Source of the DNA: Telmatactis stephensoni
Lineage: Eukaryota; Cnidaria; Anthozoa; Actiniaria; Isophelliidae
Direction of reading: 5' to 3'
Length of the DNA stretch: 64,000 nucleotides
Assembly: GCA_029948255.1 (NCBI GenBank)
Contig: JALIZF010001589.1
Location: 124,001-188,000, forward strand
Made by a program: the position numbers and the translations under genes. Below are positions 36,881-49,670 of the stretch, one piece after another (the first letter of the stretch is position 1; every line of letters begins with the position of its first letter). The notes under the pieces were generated by a model. The model saw only the letters and a list, made by a program, of their open reading frames with translations. It made no database searches and was not told where the DNA came from.

Positions 36881-39267
36881 TACCATTCTAGAAGGGTCAA
36901 CTCCAGTTGGATAAGGATTCCGTTTCTCCAAAGATCCATTTACGGGTACGTTATTTTACGGGATAAAGTGTGTTTCTCGAGGCGCTCATTTACAGGTGCT
37001 CGCGCATTCCCGTAATTATTACCGTAAATTATCGTGCTTGTAAAGCTATTTAACAAGCTGAGGGTTGTACTTTGCATTCTCTGCATTCTCTATTGGAGTA
37101 TACCATGTAAACAGGGTTACCAATACATGACGTGCCTTGTTTAGGCAGTACCATACGTACTGTGGTACGCGCCATAACGTAGTTCATTTTTGTGAAATTG
37201 TTTGAATAAGTAAACTTAGGTATATCTACCCACATTAAAGGGTTAAATGCTTTTTTAATCCCTTCGAGAAACAAGGGAAAAAGTAACCCCTGCCAGCCCA
37301 AGTCCGTGATTTCGATCCACTTCCACATTTTTGAATGTAAAAATTACGGTTTACTTTTTCCCGAATCACGAATAAAAGAATTCGTCATGACGGATGAGTC
37401 AAGAATTTGGCGCGAAAATGAAGTACCTTTGACTAAACCTAAAAAGGAGCGCGGCTGGATACGTTTTTCCCTTTCTCGCTGGTGATGCGGAAGATCAGAA
37501 AAACCTCTACTCACAGATAGGGTAACGATAAAATTGATTCCAAAAATAAGCCCCTCCCCTTCCGAGTTAACGGCTCTCAAAACATACCCTCCAAAAAAAA
37601 CGTCATGCTCTTGCAAGTGTTTGTACTCTATCTGAGATTGAGATTAAAGATTAAAAATTATTATAGTTAATTAATGACCATAATTCACGATTTAGCACGA
37701 ACAATGCAATCCGAAATTATGATTTCGCCCAGCTCATTTTGAACAACAAATTTCCCTCCGACAAAATAAAGCCATCCAAAAAGTATAAGCTGCGGGCTGT
37801 ATTTTAGGAATTTTTCGATATATTGTTTCTAACTTTGACCTTGGTATATCACTACCTCACTGCTTGCATTCAGTAATTATTACACCTTTTGCTGTTGTGT
37901 ATCTGATTACCTCTATACCTATAGATATGGTACTAACCGTGTCGTTATCAGGTCAATTATACATGAAGGTCTTTCTTAAATGCCCAGTAGAAAATGCCCA
38001 GTAATTATTAATGAGCAAGGATTAGAATATTTTAATACGATGCATATGTAGTTTTGTAAAAACAAGTATAAATAGTGCTACAAATAATTGTGGTCAGTAA
38101 ACCATATTGAATAAAGAGCAGTTGCCTTTGTGATCGTGTTTTACCAAGTAATGATCGATTTTATATTTTTCCATATCTACGGTTTCGCTACGATCGCAAA
38201 AAGGTGTAAGCGATCCCAGTGATGATAGGAAAACCTTACTAGCTAGCATTATGTGGAAACCAATGACGTCAAAATGCAGTGAGAACTAAACGTATGACAC
38301 GAGACGTGGCGTGTTTTCCTAGCTCCATTGCGTCACATTGCGACATCATCTGTGCATGTATTACAGATAGACACAGGAAAGAAATTGAATCTATTTTATA
38401 TGATATCAAACCATTCAAACCAGTCAGGGCGAGTGTAATATTCCCTGACTTTATCGTCCGCCGGTCGTGTGCCTATACTTCGCCACACGCGACTCTCAAC
38501 CAATGAGAGCGCGCGTAATCTACCAATAACATAAAGTGATATCAAGATCCGAATCAAGAATTTTTGGATCCACGCAAAATCCAACACAGGGGTACCACAT
38601 CGATAAAACGTTCGTACCCAAGATTGCGCTGGTCGAAGCAAATGTGACCGCACGCAGTACCAAAGACGAGCATGTACGTCCATTGGTCCAAAGTTGACTT
38701 CTACCAGAACGTACAAATGAAGAATGAAGCTGACTACGACAGCTTGAAGATAAGTTAGACGGATTAGTATTTTGGAGTAAATTTTTGCAAGATTTGTGAA
38801 CAAATAATGGGAATTTATGTTAAACATTTACGTTAGGAACCCCGGAATTTGTCGACCTTGTTTGAATATACACCCAAGTGACTATTAATTCTAACCCAGG
38901 GGGTAATGTAGGAAGAATTGTAAAAATACTCGGGACGAAAACTGTTAGAGCATGTATATTCATGATATAATTGTAAAACATTTCGTTTTATCACTTTGGC
39001 CACCCTGTGGTTTTATATGAACAGTATTTGGTCTCGGCTCTCGCGATGCCGCAATAGCAACTTTCGAGTTTTGTCAGTGCAGGGGCCGCTACACGAGAAA
39101 ATAGCTCGACTTTTTAAATTTTTGGACATTTTATTCTACTCAATTAGCAAATACTGCATTAGCTAGCAACAATGTTACAAAGTATGGCACACAGTAGATG
39201 TTTTAGTCATCTTTGTTATACAAGCGCTAATGGATTATCTACAATCTATTTTATATACAATTATTAT
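36881..39267. other. Long tract without a recognised gene
   Basis: No domain was seen on either strand, including the minus-strand frame of 143 codons near 38400-38830, which has no splice-framed extension I could defend. No long repeat was found. Confidence 0.4.
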
Positions 39268-39560
39268 ACACTTAATTATATCCATTTTGAAATCACTGGT
39301 GATTTCTGCAATCTGATTGGTTAAAAAGTGTGCGATTAATTCCTAAATTGCATCCTTTTGCTTCATTAATCGCATCTTTTTTTCCAACCAATCACAAAAC
39401 TGTGTCTTTTATTATCAGCCAATCATATACAAGAATCAAAAAAAGCCATTTGATTGCTGTCAAGCTGTGGGATTTTTTTCCTTGAACCTGTTTTCACATT
39501 TTTGTTAAAAAAGTAGAGCAAAAAAGTTGAGATTTCAAAATGGATATAATTAAGTGGTAA
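39268..39560. repeat. Inverted repeat pair (TTAATTATATCCATTTTGAAATC)
   Basis: TTAATTATATCCATTTTG near 39272 and its inverse near 39535 bracket about 280 bp. The interior has further short inverted words, GATTAAT/ATTAATC and CCAACCAATCA/TGATTGGTT. Confidence 0.65.
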
Positions 39561-39571
39561 TTAAACTTCGT

Positions 39572-39678
39572 GTCGTGCAATTTTGGGCCAGAAATCATAC
39601 TCGTGATTATCAAACTGCACTCCCGCTACGCGGTCGTGCAGTTTTGTAATCACTCGTATGATTTTGGCCCAAATTTCA
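39572..39678. repeat. 107-bp hairpin
   Basis: AATTTTGGGCCAGAAATCATACTCGTGATTA pairs with TAATCACTCGTATGATTTTGGCCCAAATT. The centre is GCACTCCCGCTACGCGGTCGTGC. Related words are at about 63230-63330. Confidence 0.82.
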
Positions 39679-39734
39679 CTCCACTCAGTTTAATTACCAT
39701 TATTAATTCATTAAAGAAAGAATTGAAATATGTA

Positions 39735-39840
39735 GCACCGTATAAAGATAGAGAGTACTAACATTACGTTGTGAACCTAGGCGCTTTGTAGGCATTTCCT
39801 TAGGCTCAAAACGTAAGTAATGTAATACTCTCTTTTTATG
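39735..39840. repeat. 106-bp imperfect hairpin
   Basis: TATAAAGATAGAGAGTACTAACATTACGTT pairs with AACGTAAGTAATGTAATACTCTCTTTTTATG. The spacer is about 35 bp. Confidence 0.65.
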
Positions 39841-40703
39841 CTTACTGATTTCCATTCATTCTCTATTGCATCTTTATACAACGACCCAACCCAAACTAGT
39901 TTTGACTCGCTAGTTTCCAATTCTACTTAATTCATTGCTTTTTCTTTAAATATCAGATAGACAGATCAACATTTAGTATAGATACAGAAATTACAATAGT
40001 TAAATGACGTCATAATGTATTTTGACTTTACCGAGTACTAACCTGGAATAGACAACGTTCCCAGGGAGCGATCATCGAGCGAGAAAATAATATCCCCAGG
40101 TTCCCGGCCCGAGGATGACTAATCCACTGCAAAGAGCAACAAGCTGTAACAGTTGTACCCCTTATCACTGACACACCTCTGTCAATAAAGGTGGTCGGAC
40201 GAGTGGCCTAAACCAATAGTGTAGCAACCAGTTCATTAATGGTGAGATTTCCATGGATTGAGACGTCATAGCTGAATAAAATTGCAAGAAATTTACTGTC
40301 GTGAAACCTAACGCTTCCCTTAATTCACGATATGAAAATTAACATTAAAAGAAATTAACACAACGTAAATTAATGCGATTTTCTGAAATCTACTTTAATT
40401 TCGTGGAGCATTAATCCCCTTTCTATTCTGTACAGTTGGTGCTTCAAGGGGAAGGGTGGGGAGAAGAGGGGAAGGCACTTTTTTCTCCCACCCTCTTCCC
40501 CTAGAAGCGCCAGCTTTACAGGCTATTTCCTTTTCTTAATTCATCTACACTCTGCCTCATCTGTGTTTATAATTACTCTGCAGAGTAAATACAGAAAACA
40601 AACCCGGCCTGATAACGAGTTTTCCTGCATATGGTTAGTTGAACTGCTTGCACTTCATTTTCTTAATCAACTCTGTTGCCTAGCAACAGCGGGGATCGTC
40701 TGT
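39841..40703. other. 3' flank of the GPCR gene
   Basis: No exon was recognised. GGGGAAGGGTGGGGAGAAGAGGGGAAG and CACCCTCTTCCCC near 40449-40500 form a purine/pyrimidine mirror-like inverted pair. Confidence 0.4.
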
Positions 40704-41675
40704 CTAAGTATATGTAGTGACACGTTCTGCATCAGTCATTTCTACAGTTGACTGTCGTCTTGCAATGTTTTTTAGGATATCAACACATGCACTCTTGAGT
40801 TCCTTGCTTCTCCATCCGTAAACGAACGGAGTCAAACACGAATTTAGGTACAACATCGTGAACGTGATTTCGCGTGCGAGATTTAGCGAGGAACTGCGTC
40901 CGTTAATGGCGATTCCAATCACCACCGATACAAATGGTATATAGCACATGAATAGAATGCACGCTATGATCCCCATGGTGACCAGTGCTTTCTTGTACTG
41001 CACAATATCGAAGGATTTGGGTGGTAGTTCGTTCGGTGAAGTAGTGTTATTAGCGTGTCCCACTTTGCTTTGAAGTCTCTTTAAAGCTGCAAGGCTTTTG
41101 GAGTAACATGTGACGATTATTATTAAACATACAAACATGATAACCGCAGCAAAGGCCATGTACTTTTCCTTTTTCGCCGCGATTCGAATCGACGTTACGG
41201 TAGCAGCGAACAGTAAAGCAGCAACGCCCGTCCATACAATACGTGTCGTTGTAACAATAGTGCGGTACTTTACACCCATCGTAATGGCTAAGTAGCGGTC
41301 AACGCTTGTCGCCGTAACGATAAAGAACGAAGGACAACAAATCAAATGCGCCAAGATATCCCCAGCTTGTAGTAACTTGCAGTACAAATCAAAATCTTCC
41401 TGCAATGCGGCAATTTTACGTAATATATATAGAGGCTGAACTATCACACCGACTCCAAGATCCGTAAACGCAAGGGCGCACATGAGGAAGTAAGATGGCT
41501 TACGCAAACTTGGTGTCCTTGTAATAGTGACTATCACCAGTACGTTGAATAGAATTGTTGGCAAGACCAAAACGGAATTAATTGTACAGACGAATATTTC
41601 ATACGTCGATCCCCAGTTTTCAGAGTCTGTGTTTTTTGAGAGAAGATAACCGGTGCAAAGCTTTCCTGGCGCCAT
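40704..41675 (-). CDS. Class A (rhodopsin-like) GPCR, intronless, 323 aa
   Basis: Seven membrane spans: about 25-50, 62-85, 100-124, 145-165, 172-193, 230-256 and 268-289. Landmarks are N44 in TM1, D72 in LAFTDLGVG (TM2), C99 before TM3, DRY at 126-128, W148 in TM4, CYIP at 244-247 (the CWxP toggle Trp is Tyr) and TPFVY at 282-286 (the NPxxY Asn is Thr). The second extracellular loop is very short and lacks the cysteine that normally pairs with C99. That lack is shared with the melanocortin/EDG/cannabinoid/adenosine group and with many cnidarian receptors. The N-terminus is about 25 residues with no sequon. A basic helix-8 region and Ser/Thr tail (ARRQSTVEMTDAERVTTYT) follow. The frame is complete and starts at a well-placed ATG. 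The ligand is unknown. Confidence 0.93.
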   Translation of the reverse strand: MAPGKLCTGYLLSKNTDSENWGSTYEIFVCTINSVLVLPTILFNVLVIVTITRTPSLRKPSYFLMCALAFTDLGVGVIVQPLYILRKIAALQEDFDLYCKLLQAGDILAHLICCPSFFIVTATSVDRYLAITMGVKYRTIVTTTRIVWTGVAALLFAATVTSIRIAAKKEKYMAFAAVIMFVCLIIIVTCYSKSLAALKRLQSKVGHANNTTSPNELPPKSFDIVQYKKALVTMGIIACILFMCYIPFVSVVIGIAINGRSSSLNLAREITFTMLYLNSCLTPFVYGWRSKELKSACVDILKNIARRQSTVEMTDAERVTTYT

Positions 41676-43503
41676 GAGGTGAGGATATTTGAAGCTTCTG
41701 TGAGAACTTTACCATTATTGGTTCTTTTTTTGACAGGTTATTGACTTTGGCTGGGAAATGTTCTTTTGGATGTCAGCTCAATCTAGAATATAGATGTATT
41801 CGAGACCGTTATAATTGCGTTATCAAAGGATCGGCGGACATTTGATTCAATTTTCAAATATTTATCATCAACAAACTCTTTAGTTTAAAATACGTATTTT
41901 AAGAATTCGAATAACTCATTGTTTTTTCTTTTCCTTTTGTTTTGTTTTCTTTTTTTCTTTTTTTTTTTTTTTTTTTTTTTTTTCCTTTTTCTTTGTTTTT
42001 GGTTTTGTTTTAACATCAATCTCTTTCTTTCTTTACGGCGGATCTTTTCAATCACTTCATATCTCTCTTGTATATTTGTTCCTCCAAGCCTTGTGTTGGT
42101 GGAGCCTCGCGCAAGCGTATAGGTTTATGGAATTTCAATAAATATATTAATATACGCTTCTATAAAGGACCTAGGCTGAAAGGCTGAAGCAAGTACCAAT
42201 AAAACCAGATCACTAATATCATAAGAACTATATTACTTTCTTTTCGCAATATGTGTTCATATGAATTTCGACGTTAGCCTAATTTATTAGGTCAGTAGTA
42301 CGCAATGAGAGAATGGGCTATTGCCTCAAGTGCGTTTCAGGGATATACCTTTTTGCACAAACATTGATCCTTTCAAAATCAGCGAACCTAGAAGCTGAGA
42401 CCGAAATGGCTCCTGGGTACACTAGTAATATATGGATATTCATATGGTTTATCTATGAATTCGCTGCATAATCGTGTTTAGAATACCAAGAGTCTCAATC
42501 GCTGTTTGAAACGTCCATGTCAACGCGCTTCTTTAAAATCATTTAATCAATAGATTTCCCAATGTTCATTTCGATGTTGAATGGATCAATGCAATGTTTG
42601 TGCAAATAGATATATACGTACAGAATTATCTTATCAACCATATAAAGTAATGATAGTGATATATGCCCTATGATCAATACATTTAGATGAACTAGTTGAT
42701 AAAATGATCGTCGAACCACTGGATAACGCTGATCTGAAAGAAAGGCACTTGTCTAAGCTCCACTACTAGTTGTAATATACATAATTGTCTCATTCACCGT
42801 TAGTTTTCAACGCTAATCCTGCAGGCCAACATACTACTTGTATGTACCAATTTTGTCGTGAAGGTCTTAGAAAGGCAGCACTATCACCTCAGTTTAAGGC
42901 CCTCATGCAGTGTTAGTTTGGCCGAGGCTCGAAACGAAAGACAGCGAGGCTAAAAACTTAGCCAACTGACGGCGGTTACTAACTAGCACTTAAATAAAAA
43001 AGAGCCAAAACATTTGACATTAATTTCTGTCAGTATGCCGGGTTCCGGGTTCAACCGAACTTAATTAAATTCGTTATCTTATATTCGTTAACAACTTTCG
43101 ATTTCATTTAGTTTTGGTTTTGAGTTTCGAGGACTAATCGGTTACCGAATTAATTTCAATATCTTACCGATATTGTAATCAGCTTTACTAGTAAATCCAT
43201 TCTAAAACCTATTATATTATATGGATTAGCTGGTTAAGATAATTGGAAGGCAATTAGAACGAAAAAGATCAATTCAGACAATCGTCTTGGTTAATACTTG
43301 ACTTTGACAGATTAATTTTTGAAACACGAAAGTAAGTTTGTTGCTAACAGATAAACCAACATGAAACCCAGCACGTAAATGGTTTTTCTAACATTATATT
43401 AGTATTATATTCACGAGAAATAACTGAAATGACAACAATGAGGTGGCTTTCGACTTTGAACACCAAAATGGCTTCCCAGCTTCAAAACGTAATCCTATCA
43501 GTC
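41676..43503. other. Region upstream of the GPCR gene
   Basis: A poly-T tract lies at about 41949-41984. The minus-strand promoter should be near the left edge, but no element is certain. No other exon was recognised. Confidence 0.4.
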
Positions 43504-43506
43504 TTA

Positions 43507-43690
43507 GAGATGGACCAATAGAAACCTTTTTAGGTTCGAATATTTTTTTCTACCTGTGTTTTCCTACAGGATTTTTTTTCTTCTTTTTCTTCTTCTTACT
43601 ATATACTGATATATATATTTTTAGGGAATTGTCAAGCCCACCCCCCCCCCCCCCCCCCACCCCCTCCTGACACTTCTAATGGTGCATCCC
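43507..43690. mobile_element. Short relative of the GGGACGGACCA element, TTA duplication
   Basis: GAGATGGACCAATAGAA at the left and an inverse-like TTCTAATGGTGCATCCC at the right are flanked by TTA (43504-43506, 43691-43693). A C homopolymer (about 43641-43658) near the right end matches the C run in the 2-kb relative at 28160-30205. Confidence 0.65.
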
Positions 43691-43700
43691 TTAGACCGGT

Positions 43701-45783
43701 TTTGAATTTTGAGCAATAATTGTTTTGAAACACGAAAATGAGTGGTGCAAACAAGTGAACACATATGCAACCCAACACGTAGGTAGCTTTTCTATACCAT
43801 TGTATTCATAGTGAAATTACAACATTGAGCCAGCATCCTTCTTGACTGACAGCGGCAAAATAATTTCCAAAATCTTCGTGTTTTTGGTTTGGTTTGTTTG
43901 GTTTGGTTTTGCTTGGTTTGGTCGTTTATATCATATTTTTTCCTCGTTTAAATTAATCTAAATGATGAGTGATTTTTCCGGTAGACTTCAAGTTTCATTA
44001 GAACGACTTTTGGAATACTGTTTGGTCCTGTTTGTGTTGAGAAGGAATCTATGATTGTGTGTTGCTTGCTGATCGGTACAGAGCATACACGATGTTTTCA
44101 TTTTCTTATTAAATAACAAGTTTTTAAAGATGACAATTTCACGACCCCCCAGTTCTATTTGATAAAATAAGTTTGTGGTAGAACTGACAAACTGATATTT
44201 CACGTCTGTTATCAGTGTCAAAGGTAATAATCTTCATTGGCACAAACTTTTACTTATTTTCATACAAAACTAGATAATTGGAGTGCTAAAAACAAAGCAA
44301 AAAAACAGAGCAATATCGTAGTCAAGAAACGATAGAAACCTCCAATAAAGCTGTTCAACATAAATCACTTTAGGAACAGATGCGAAAGTTAATTATAAAA
44401 TTCATTTGATGGTAGAAAAACAGGCTAGTAACTATGGTGTTTTGAGATCACATGACTAGCTCTCGAACTATGTAGGTCTTCAACAGAAGGTAAATGGTAT
44501 AAAGTACTGACTATAACTATATACTCAGAGAAAATTTGGTCTATTAACACGGTATCATACCTTCGTTAACATTAAAGAACAGCCTTTGTAAAGAAAACTA
44601 TAACGTGGTGTATGTCAGTACATTCAAGCCCACACTGTGTCTCATCTTTATGTTAATACATATGCCCTGTTAAAGCCAAAATAAGGATGAAGCTACAATG
44701 GGTCTTACGTCACAATACTGTTTGCACAATAACCACCAATAACATCAGCATAACACATTGAAGTAGTTGTCCCAGAAATATGAAAGCAGACGTTTGTCAA
44801 AAACAGAACAAAATATACCAATAAGAATTTTCTGCAGGACAAGTTAGTACCACGTGGAATTGAAATAATTTGTATTGATATTCAATTTAGATAAAATATT
44901 TTTCACTAGAAAAAGAGACAAAAGAAACATCATATATATTTGAATTAACTGATAGAAAATCTCCAGATATCCGGCCTTTATCACAAAGTCTTTGTTTTAG
45001 AGGTAAAATTCCAGGTTACTTTAACCTACGACTGAAAGAAGCTTCGGACTGTAGATACATGAAGATTTTATGCGACAGTAATGGAAAAATGACAGTTTGA
45101 TTGATGTATTTAGACTTAGAGCCGCCTTCGGAATTTTCATAGCGATAAAGATGTTTTAGAAGGAAGACTGTTTCTATGCTCCTTGTAAATATCAGCTAAA
45201 ATAATCAGCCTTTAGAGATTTATTTGAAAAACTCAACGGTTCTCATCAGATAATCAGCCTTGAATGAATAAAGGAGAATTAGGAAAAATACGGAACTGGT
45301 TTCAGTACCTCCATTAGAAGAAATGTTTGTGTTTTCACAGAATAAAGCAATGTTTTGCTATTCAGTAGGAAAATTAGAAATAATTTCCAAAATAGTTTTC
45401 AATATCCTGTTTTGAACGAATAATAAAGTGGCGATAAAAAACTAATAAAGATCATCATATGAACGAGATTTTAAGTTGAAGATCCTAAAAGGTAAAATAT
45501 CTGTTTTAAATTGGGCATCCCCCCACGTCCCTCGAAGGTGAAGTGATAATTTCACATTTCAACAGTCAATGGAAATAATCGCTCTATCTGTGACTTACTG
45601 TTAGTGGTAACAAATTTCTACTTTCTCTTAGTTTCCACCTCGCGATGCAATTAGCTCAAACAGGCTCGCTTAAGTCCATCCGACTTGAAATTTCAAATTG
45701 ACACAAAAAGGCTATTCACAAGCTCTGACGTATGTCATACTGAAAACAAATGTGAAATACTATTTGAAAAGTCAGGTCGGTGT
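43701..45783. other. Long AT-rich tract without a recognised gene
   Basis: GGTTTGGTTTG-type words lie at about 43885-43921. The rest looks unique and non-coding on both strands. Confidence 0.4.
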
Positions 45784-45869
45784 TAGCCTCCTTTACAGAC
45801 GTTTTTTGTGTCGGTTCCATTCGGTCACATTCGGGGCACAAAAAACGTCTGCAAATTAAGGAGGCTAGG
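45784..45869. mobile_element. 86-bp MULE-like hairpin MITE
   Basis: TAGCCTCCTTTACAGACG and CGTCTGCAAATTAAGGAGGCTA form the arms with GTTTTTTGTG/CACAAAAAAC. It is flanked by the 9-bp duplication GGTCGGTGT at 45775-45783 and 45870-45878. The TAGCCTCC end is shared with 575-749. Confidence 0.88.
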
Positions 45870-45878
45870 GGTCGGTGT

Positions 45879-47495
45879 AGGGAAGCATATTTTTGTTTGT
45901 CAAGAAGATTAAGAAATCTGCTGTTTTCATATTGCAGAAACGGCTTGACTTAAAGTTTCCCTATACAATTCCGAAAACTTATCATTCCCTATCTTCTCTG
46001 CTGGTGATATCAAAACATGAGACCTCAGAACATTTTGCCTGCTATCATGATATACTGTAACATCAGAGGTCTCGTTTTAATGAAATAAATATTTATTCTA
46101 GATCTCTTACAAACCGCATTATATGTATTTTTCAAAAGGATTATTTCTATTTTCTAGTATTTTTTATATTAATTTTCTATTATGGTATCACGATAATGTA
46201 ATCTGTAACGAAGTTGCCTCTGGTGCGAGAAACCATTTTGATGTTCGTTCTACAAGTTAAAAATCTCCACACCTGAGTCAACTTAACTGGGAAGCGTTGA
46301 AAACAATTTCAATTCCATGCTTTCTTTTAGTTTTGTTTACAAAACCAATGGAACTATGACAATTGTCAGGCTTTCACTCAGAGCTTTTTGTGTCGTGACA
46401 ATAATGGCATACTTTCCGAGAGAGAAAAATAAATTAAAACTACCTCCCACATAGCCCAGCTCCGACATTCTATATTGCTTAATAACAATAAAAACAAACT
46501 CTAAGCATAAACTCATCAAATTTATACCAACTTTGACATTCTTCGCTTCACGTTTCAACCTTTTTAATAAATGAAAACGGAACACTGGAATGAAATTTCT
46601 GAATGAGACGGTGCCAAACTATCTTCAATTTTATTATCCTATTGCTTTCCGAAAAGTCTCGAACAAAGAGTTTATTGATTGAAATCCTCTGTAAAAACTC
46701 TTGCCTTAGAATTTGGTAATACACTGCCAAATAAAAATGAGATTTGTTGAGTAGAAGTAGGATGAGATGGGATAACTAAGCCTACTTGAGGTTGGAGGCG
46801 TCTAAAGTGAACGTCTTGCTTTTTGGGGGTTAAGTATTTTAAAATGAACCAAGAAAAGGGCTTCAGATTTCCATCGATATCAATAGACTCAAAAAAAGAA
46901 CTTCTACTATCAGTGTTTGGCCAGTTAGCCTAAGATCGAAACGATTACTGATAAATTACTACTTCTTTTAAAGGCCGCTTTAAAGTAAACTGGATTTCCC
47001 CTTGCGGAGTAAACCATCCCCGTCAAGACAACTTCAGTAAGTTATTTGTAAAAAGAAAATAAGGTTTTCTTCAGTATCTCAAAGAACGATTGATTGCTTC
47101 TCTTACCTCTTACACGTTGAAAAACCTTTTTCACTCAAAATCGAAGATGAGAGAATTTTAAATCTGCTCGAATCTCAATTACACTTGAGCAAAATACCTC
47201 TATTATCCATAGGTTGGTAAATAACGTTTGTTCCTCGATCCGGTTACTAATGAGAGAGAACGTAATTTGATTGTGATTGGCGAAAGCTCTTTAAGCCACT
47301 GAAGTTAATTACGTTGAGGTTGTTTATGTCTATATGCACGTAACGTAGGCGACCTGACTTAAGACACGGTTTAATCAGTTGTTAGGTGAGCAAAGAATTG
47401 GAATATGTTATATTAGGATTTGCATGAGTGTTTTTATTAGATCAAATTAATTCTCTGTTTTGCAATGAAAATGAGAAAAGATTTGCTGAGTTTAT
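45879..47495. other. Tract without a recognised gene
   Basis: GAGACCTCAGA and TCAGAGGTCTC near 46019 and 46062 form a small hairpin. No exon could be supported. Confidence 0.4.
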
Positions 47496-47651
47496 CTTTC
47501 CTTTCCTTTCCTTTCCTTTCCTTTCCTTTCCTTTCCTTTCCTTTCCTTTCCTTTCCTTTCCTTTCCTTTCCTTTCCTTTCCTTTCCTTTCCTTTCCTTTC
47601 CTTTCCTTTCCTTTCCTTTCCTTTCCTTTCATTTCCTTTCCTTTCCTTTCT
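47496..47651. repeat. (CCTTT)n microsatellite
   Basis: About 155 bp of CCTTT with one variant unit near 47630. The Phe-Leu-Ser-Phe-Pro and Lys-Gly-Lys-Glu-Arg frames are artefacts. Confidence 0.98.
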
Positions 47652-48287
47652 TTTTTTGACATTCATTCAGCAGGATCCTATGGACTCATACGCCTACCAT
47701 ATTTTTATCAAAAAATACAATCATCCTTGCTTTAAATTATACTTATAGTGAATGGTGAAGGCAATTACATATAATGAAACAAAATATCTGACAAATGCCG
47801 CGTAAATATTTTTTGTTTATTCTCTAAATATTTCTATTTGGCTGATTAGTCTTATTTTGACAATAAACAAAAAAAGAACATTTGCAGATATAATTGTTAT
47901 TTTTACCGTGTATAGTAATATCGAGACTGATGCATGTAACAATTTTCTTAAAAAAAGAAAGAACGGACGAAAGAAAGAAAGAAAAAGAAAAAGCGCACTC
48001 ATAAGAACACACGTACACGCAATAAGGGTTATAGAATGTTAAAATCCGGAGCCAGCCGACTTAACATAATTGTTAAAATCCGATTCCAAAACGATTGATT
48101 GACCGGTCCATTACACAGGCTATCTCGCACAGTTAATTAAAGGTCTCCTTGCGGCCACTCGTAAGCGATCGACCACCTAACGATCACACTAACCCCGCCA
48201 TATTCAACGATTGGTCAGTGAAACTGACTGCTTAAGAACCTGCTGAAATAAAGTAGGGTAAAGGTATGATAATTCATCAAAATATTT

Positions 48288-48298
48288 CAATTTAGGAG

Positions 48299-48337
<39 letters not shown>

Positions 48338-48383
48338 AATTCTTTTGTTTTCTTTTCCCTTGGGGCCAGCGAACAGAAGAAGT

Positions 48384-48422
<39 letters not shown>

Positions 48423-48433
48423 CCCCTAAATTG
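48288..48433. repeat. 146-bp hairpin MITE in a palindromic target
   Basis: The arms GCTGTTTATATGGAGGCG, AGCCAGCCCGGTAAGCGGGC and inverse are about 50 bp each with a spacer of about 43 bp. The complementarity continues through the flanks CAATTTAG/CTAAATTG. Confidence 0.82.
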
Positions 48434-49670
48434 AGAAGCTGTTACACAACTAGATTTCTGAATATTGGAGGTTAATAAAGATGCGTGGAGCATATCAAAA
48501 CTTTCCAGGACGCTGACTTGTAATGATCATATTTTTAACGCAGCAAACAAGTGAATTGCACTGAAAGCGGCATGCCAAAAAACTATGAAAATGTAACAAT
48601 CAAATAGAGAGAAGAAAGAACCATGTGCAAATACCCAAATGCAATTAATATAGATTGTGAAAGGAACTATTTATGATAACACTGCGAACACAGATAAACT
48701 AGCTGTGATATATATAGGATATTAGAAAACGAAATGCTATAATGACTGGCTATAAGAGACACTCATCCCTTGCGCCATAGGTGCATATGCATGATGCAAG
48801 CTGAGATTACCATTTCCATAGTAACCATTCAACTATCTATCGAAGAAATCAACATAAACGACTTCTAAGGTGAAGCCAAAAGCTACCCAACTTGACAGTG
48901 ACTTAGTGAGGATCGAGATAACTGATAGTGAATAAGAACTGAATAATTCAAAGGAAATGGGTTTCTGATCAAGATAATGGGAGTCGAATTCTATTTTTAC
49001 CAAAGTTTTCAGACTGTTGAACTTGATCATGACCTACAGTTATCGTAAAACATCAATAGAGACATTGTCATCTATTGTTGAAAAGACAGCTATCAGTGTC
49101 TTCGTTTGTTACTGTGGACGGTGCATGAGGAACGGCACGTAGGATATGATATAGAGCAATATAGTCTAACGTTTGAAGTAGTAAGAGTTTGTCATTAGCT
49201 AGCTATGGAAATTAATGGTTGCCCTGGTACCAGAGACATTTATGCTTAATAGTGTTGTTGTTCTGCAGTTGCGAAGCGACATGGTGAGACGTTTATGTAA
49301 AATGAATAAAACAAGGTAAAAATCTCTGGAACCAGGGCATTTATACCCCTAGTGGTAGGGCTTTGACAAAATTCGCCGATTTTTTCTTTCAGGGTAGAGC
49401 GTTTAAGGCTGAGAGATGTTTAGGACGCTATTTACCAACCCTTGAATAAATTTCAATGTGTAAATTGAAAAAATGTAAAGAATAAAGTATTGAAGGGGAG
49501 AATGGATAATAAAGCGAGTCATCACTGTAATAATTTTGCACAATGCAGGGTATATTGCTGCAATGGCTCATGCAACTTGGATTACAACACCATTGCTTGC
49601 GGGACCAGCTGCAGAAAAAATTGCATCGTGTAACAGTGCTTTAAACAATTCGTATCATCTTTCAGTTATG
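48434..49670. other. Unassigned non-coding tract
   Basis: No gene, repeat pair or RNA was recognised. Confidence 0.35.

Noticed and set aside
38396..38827. 143-codon minus-strand frame
   Set aside because: No domain, no homologous motif I recognise and no convincing splice partners; it could still be a real unrecognised exon, but I cannot support it.
40704..41675. Assigning a specific ligand (melanocortin, adenosine or amine) to the GPCR
   Set aside because: The visible residues place it only in class A with a MECA-like short second loop; nothing in the sequence decides the ligand.
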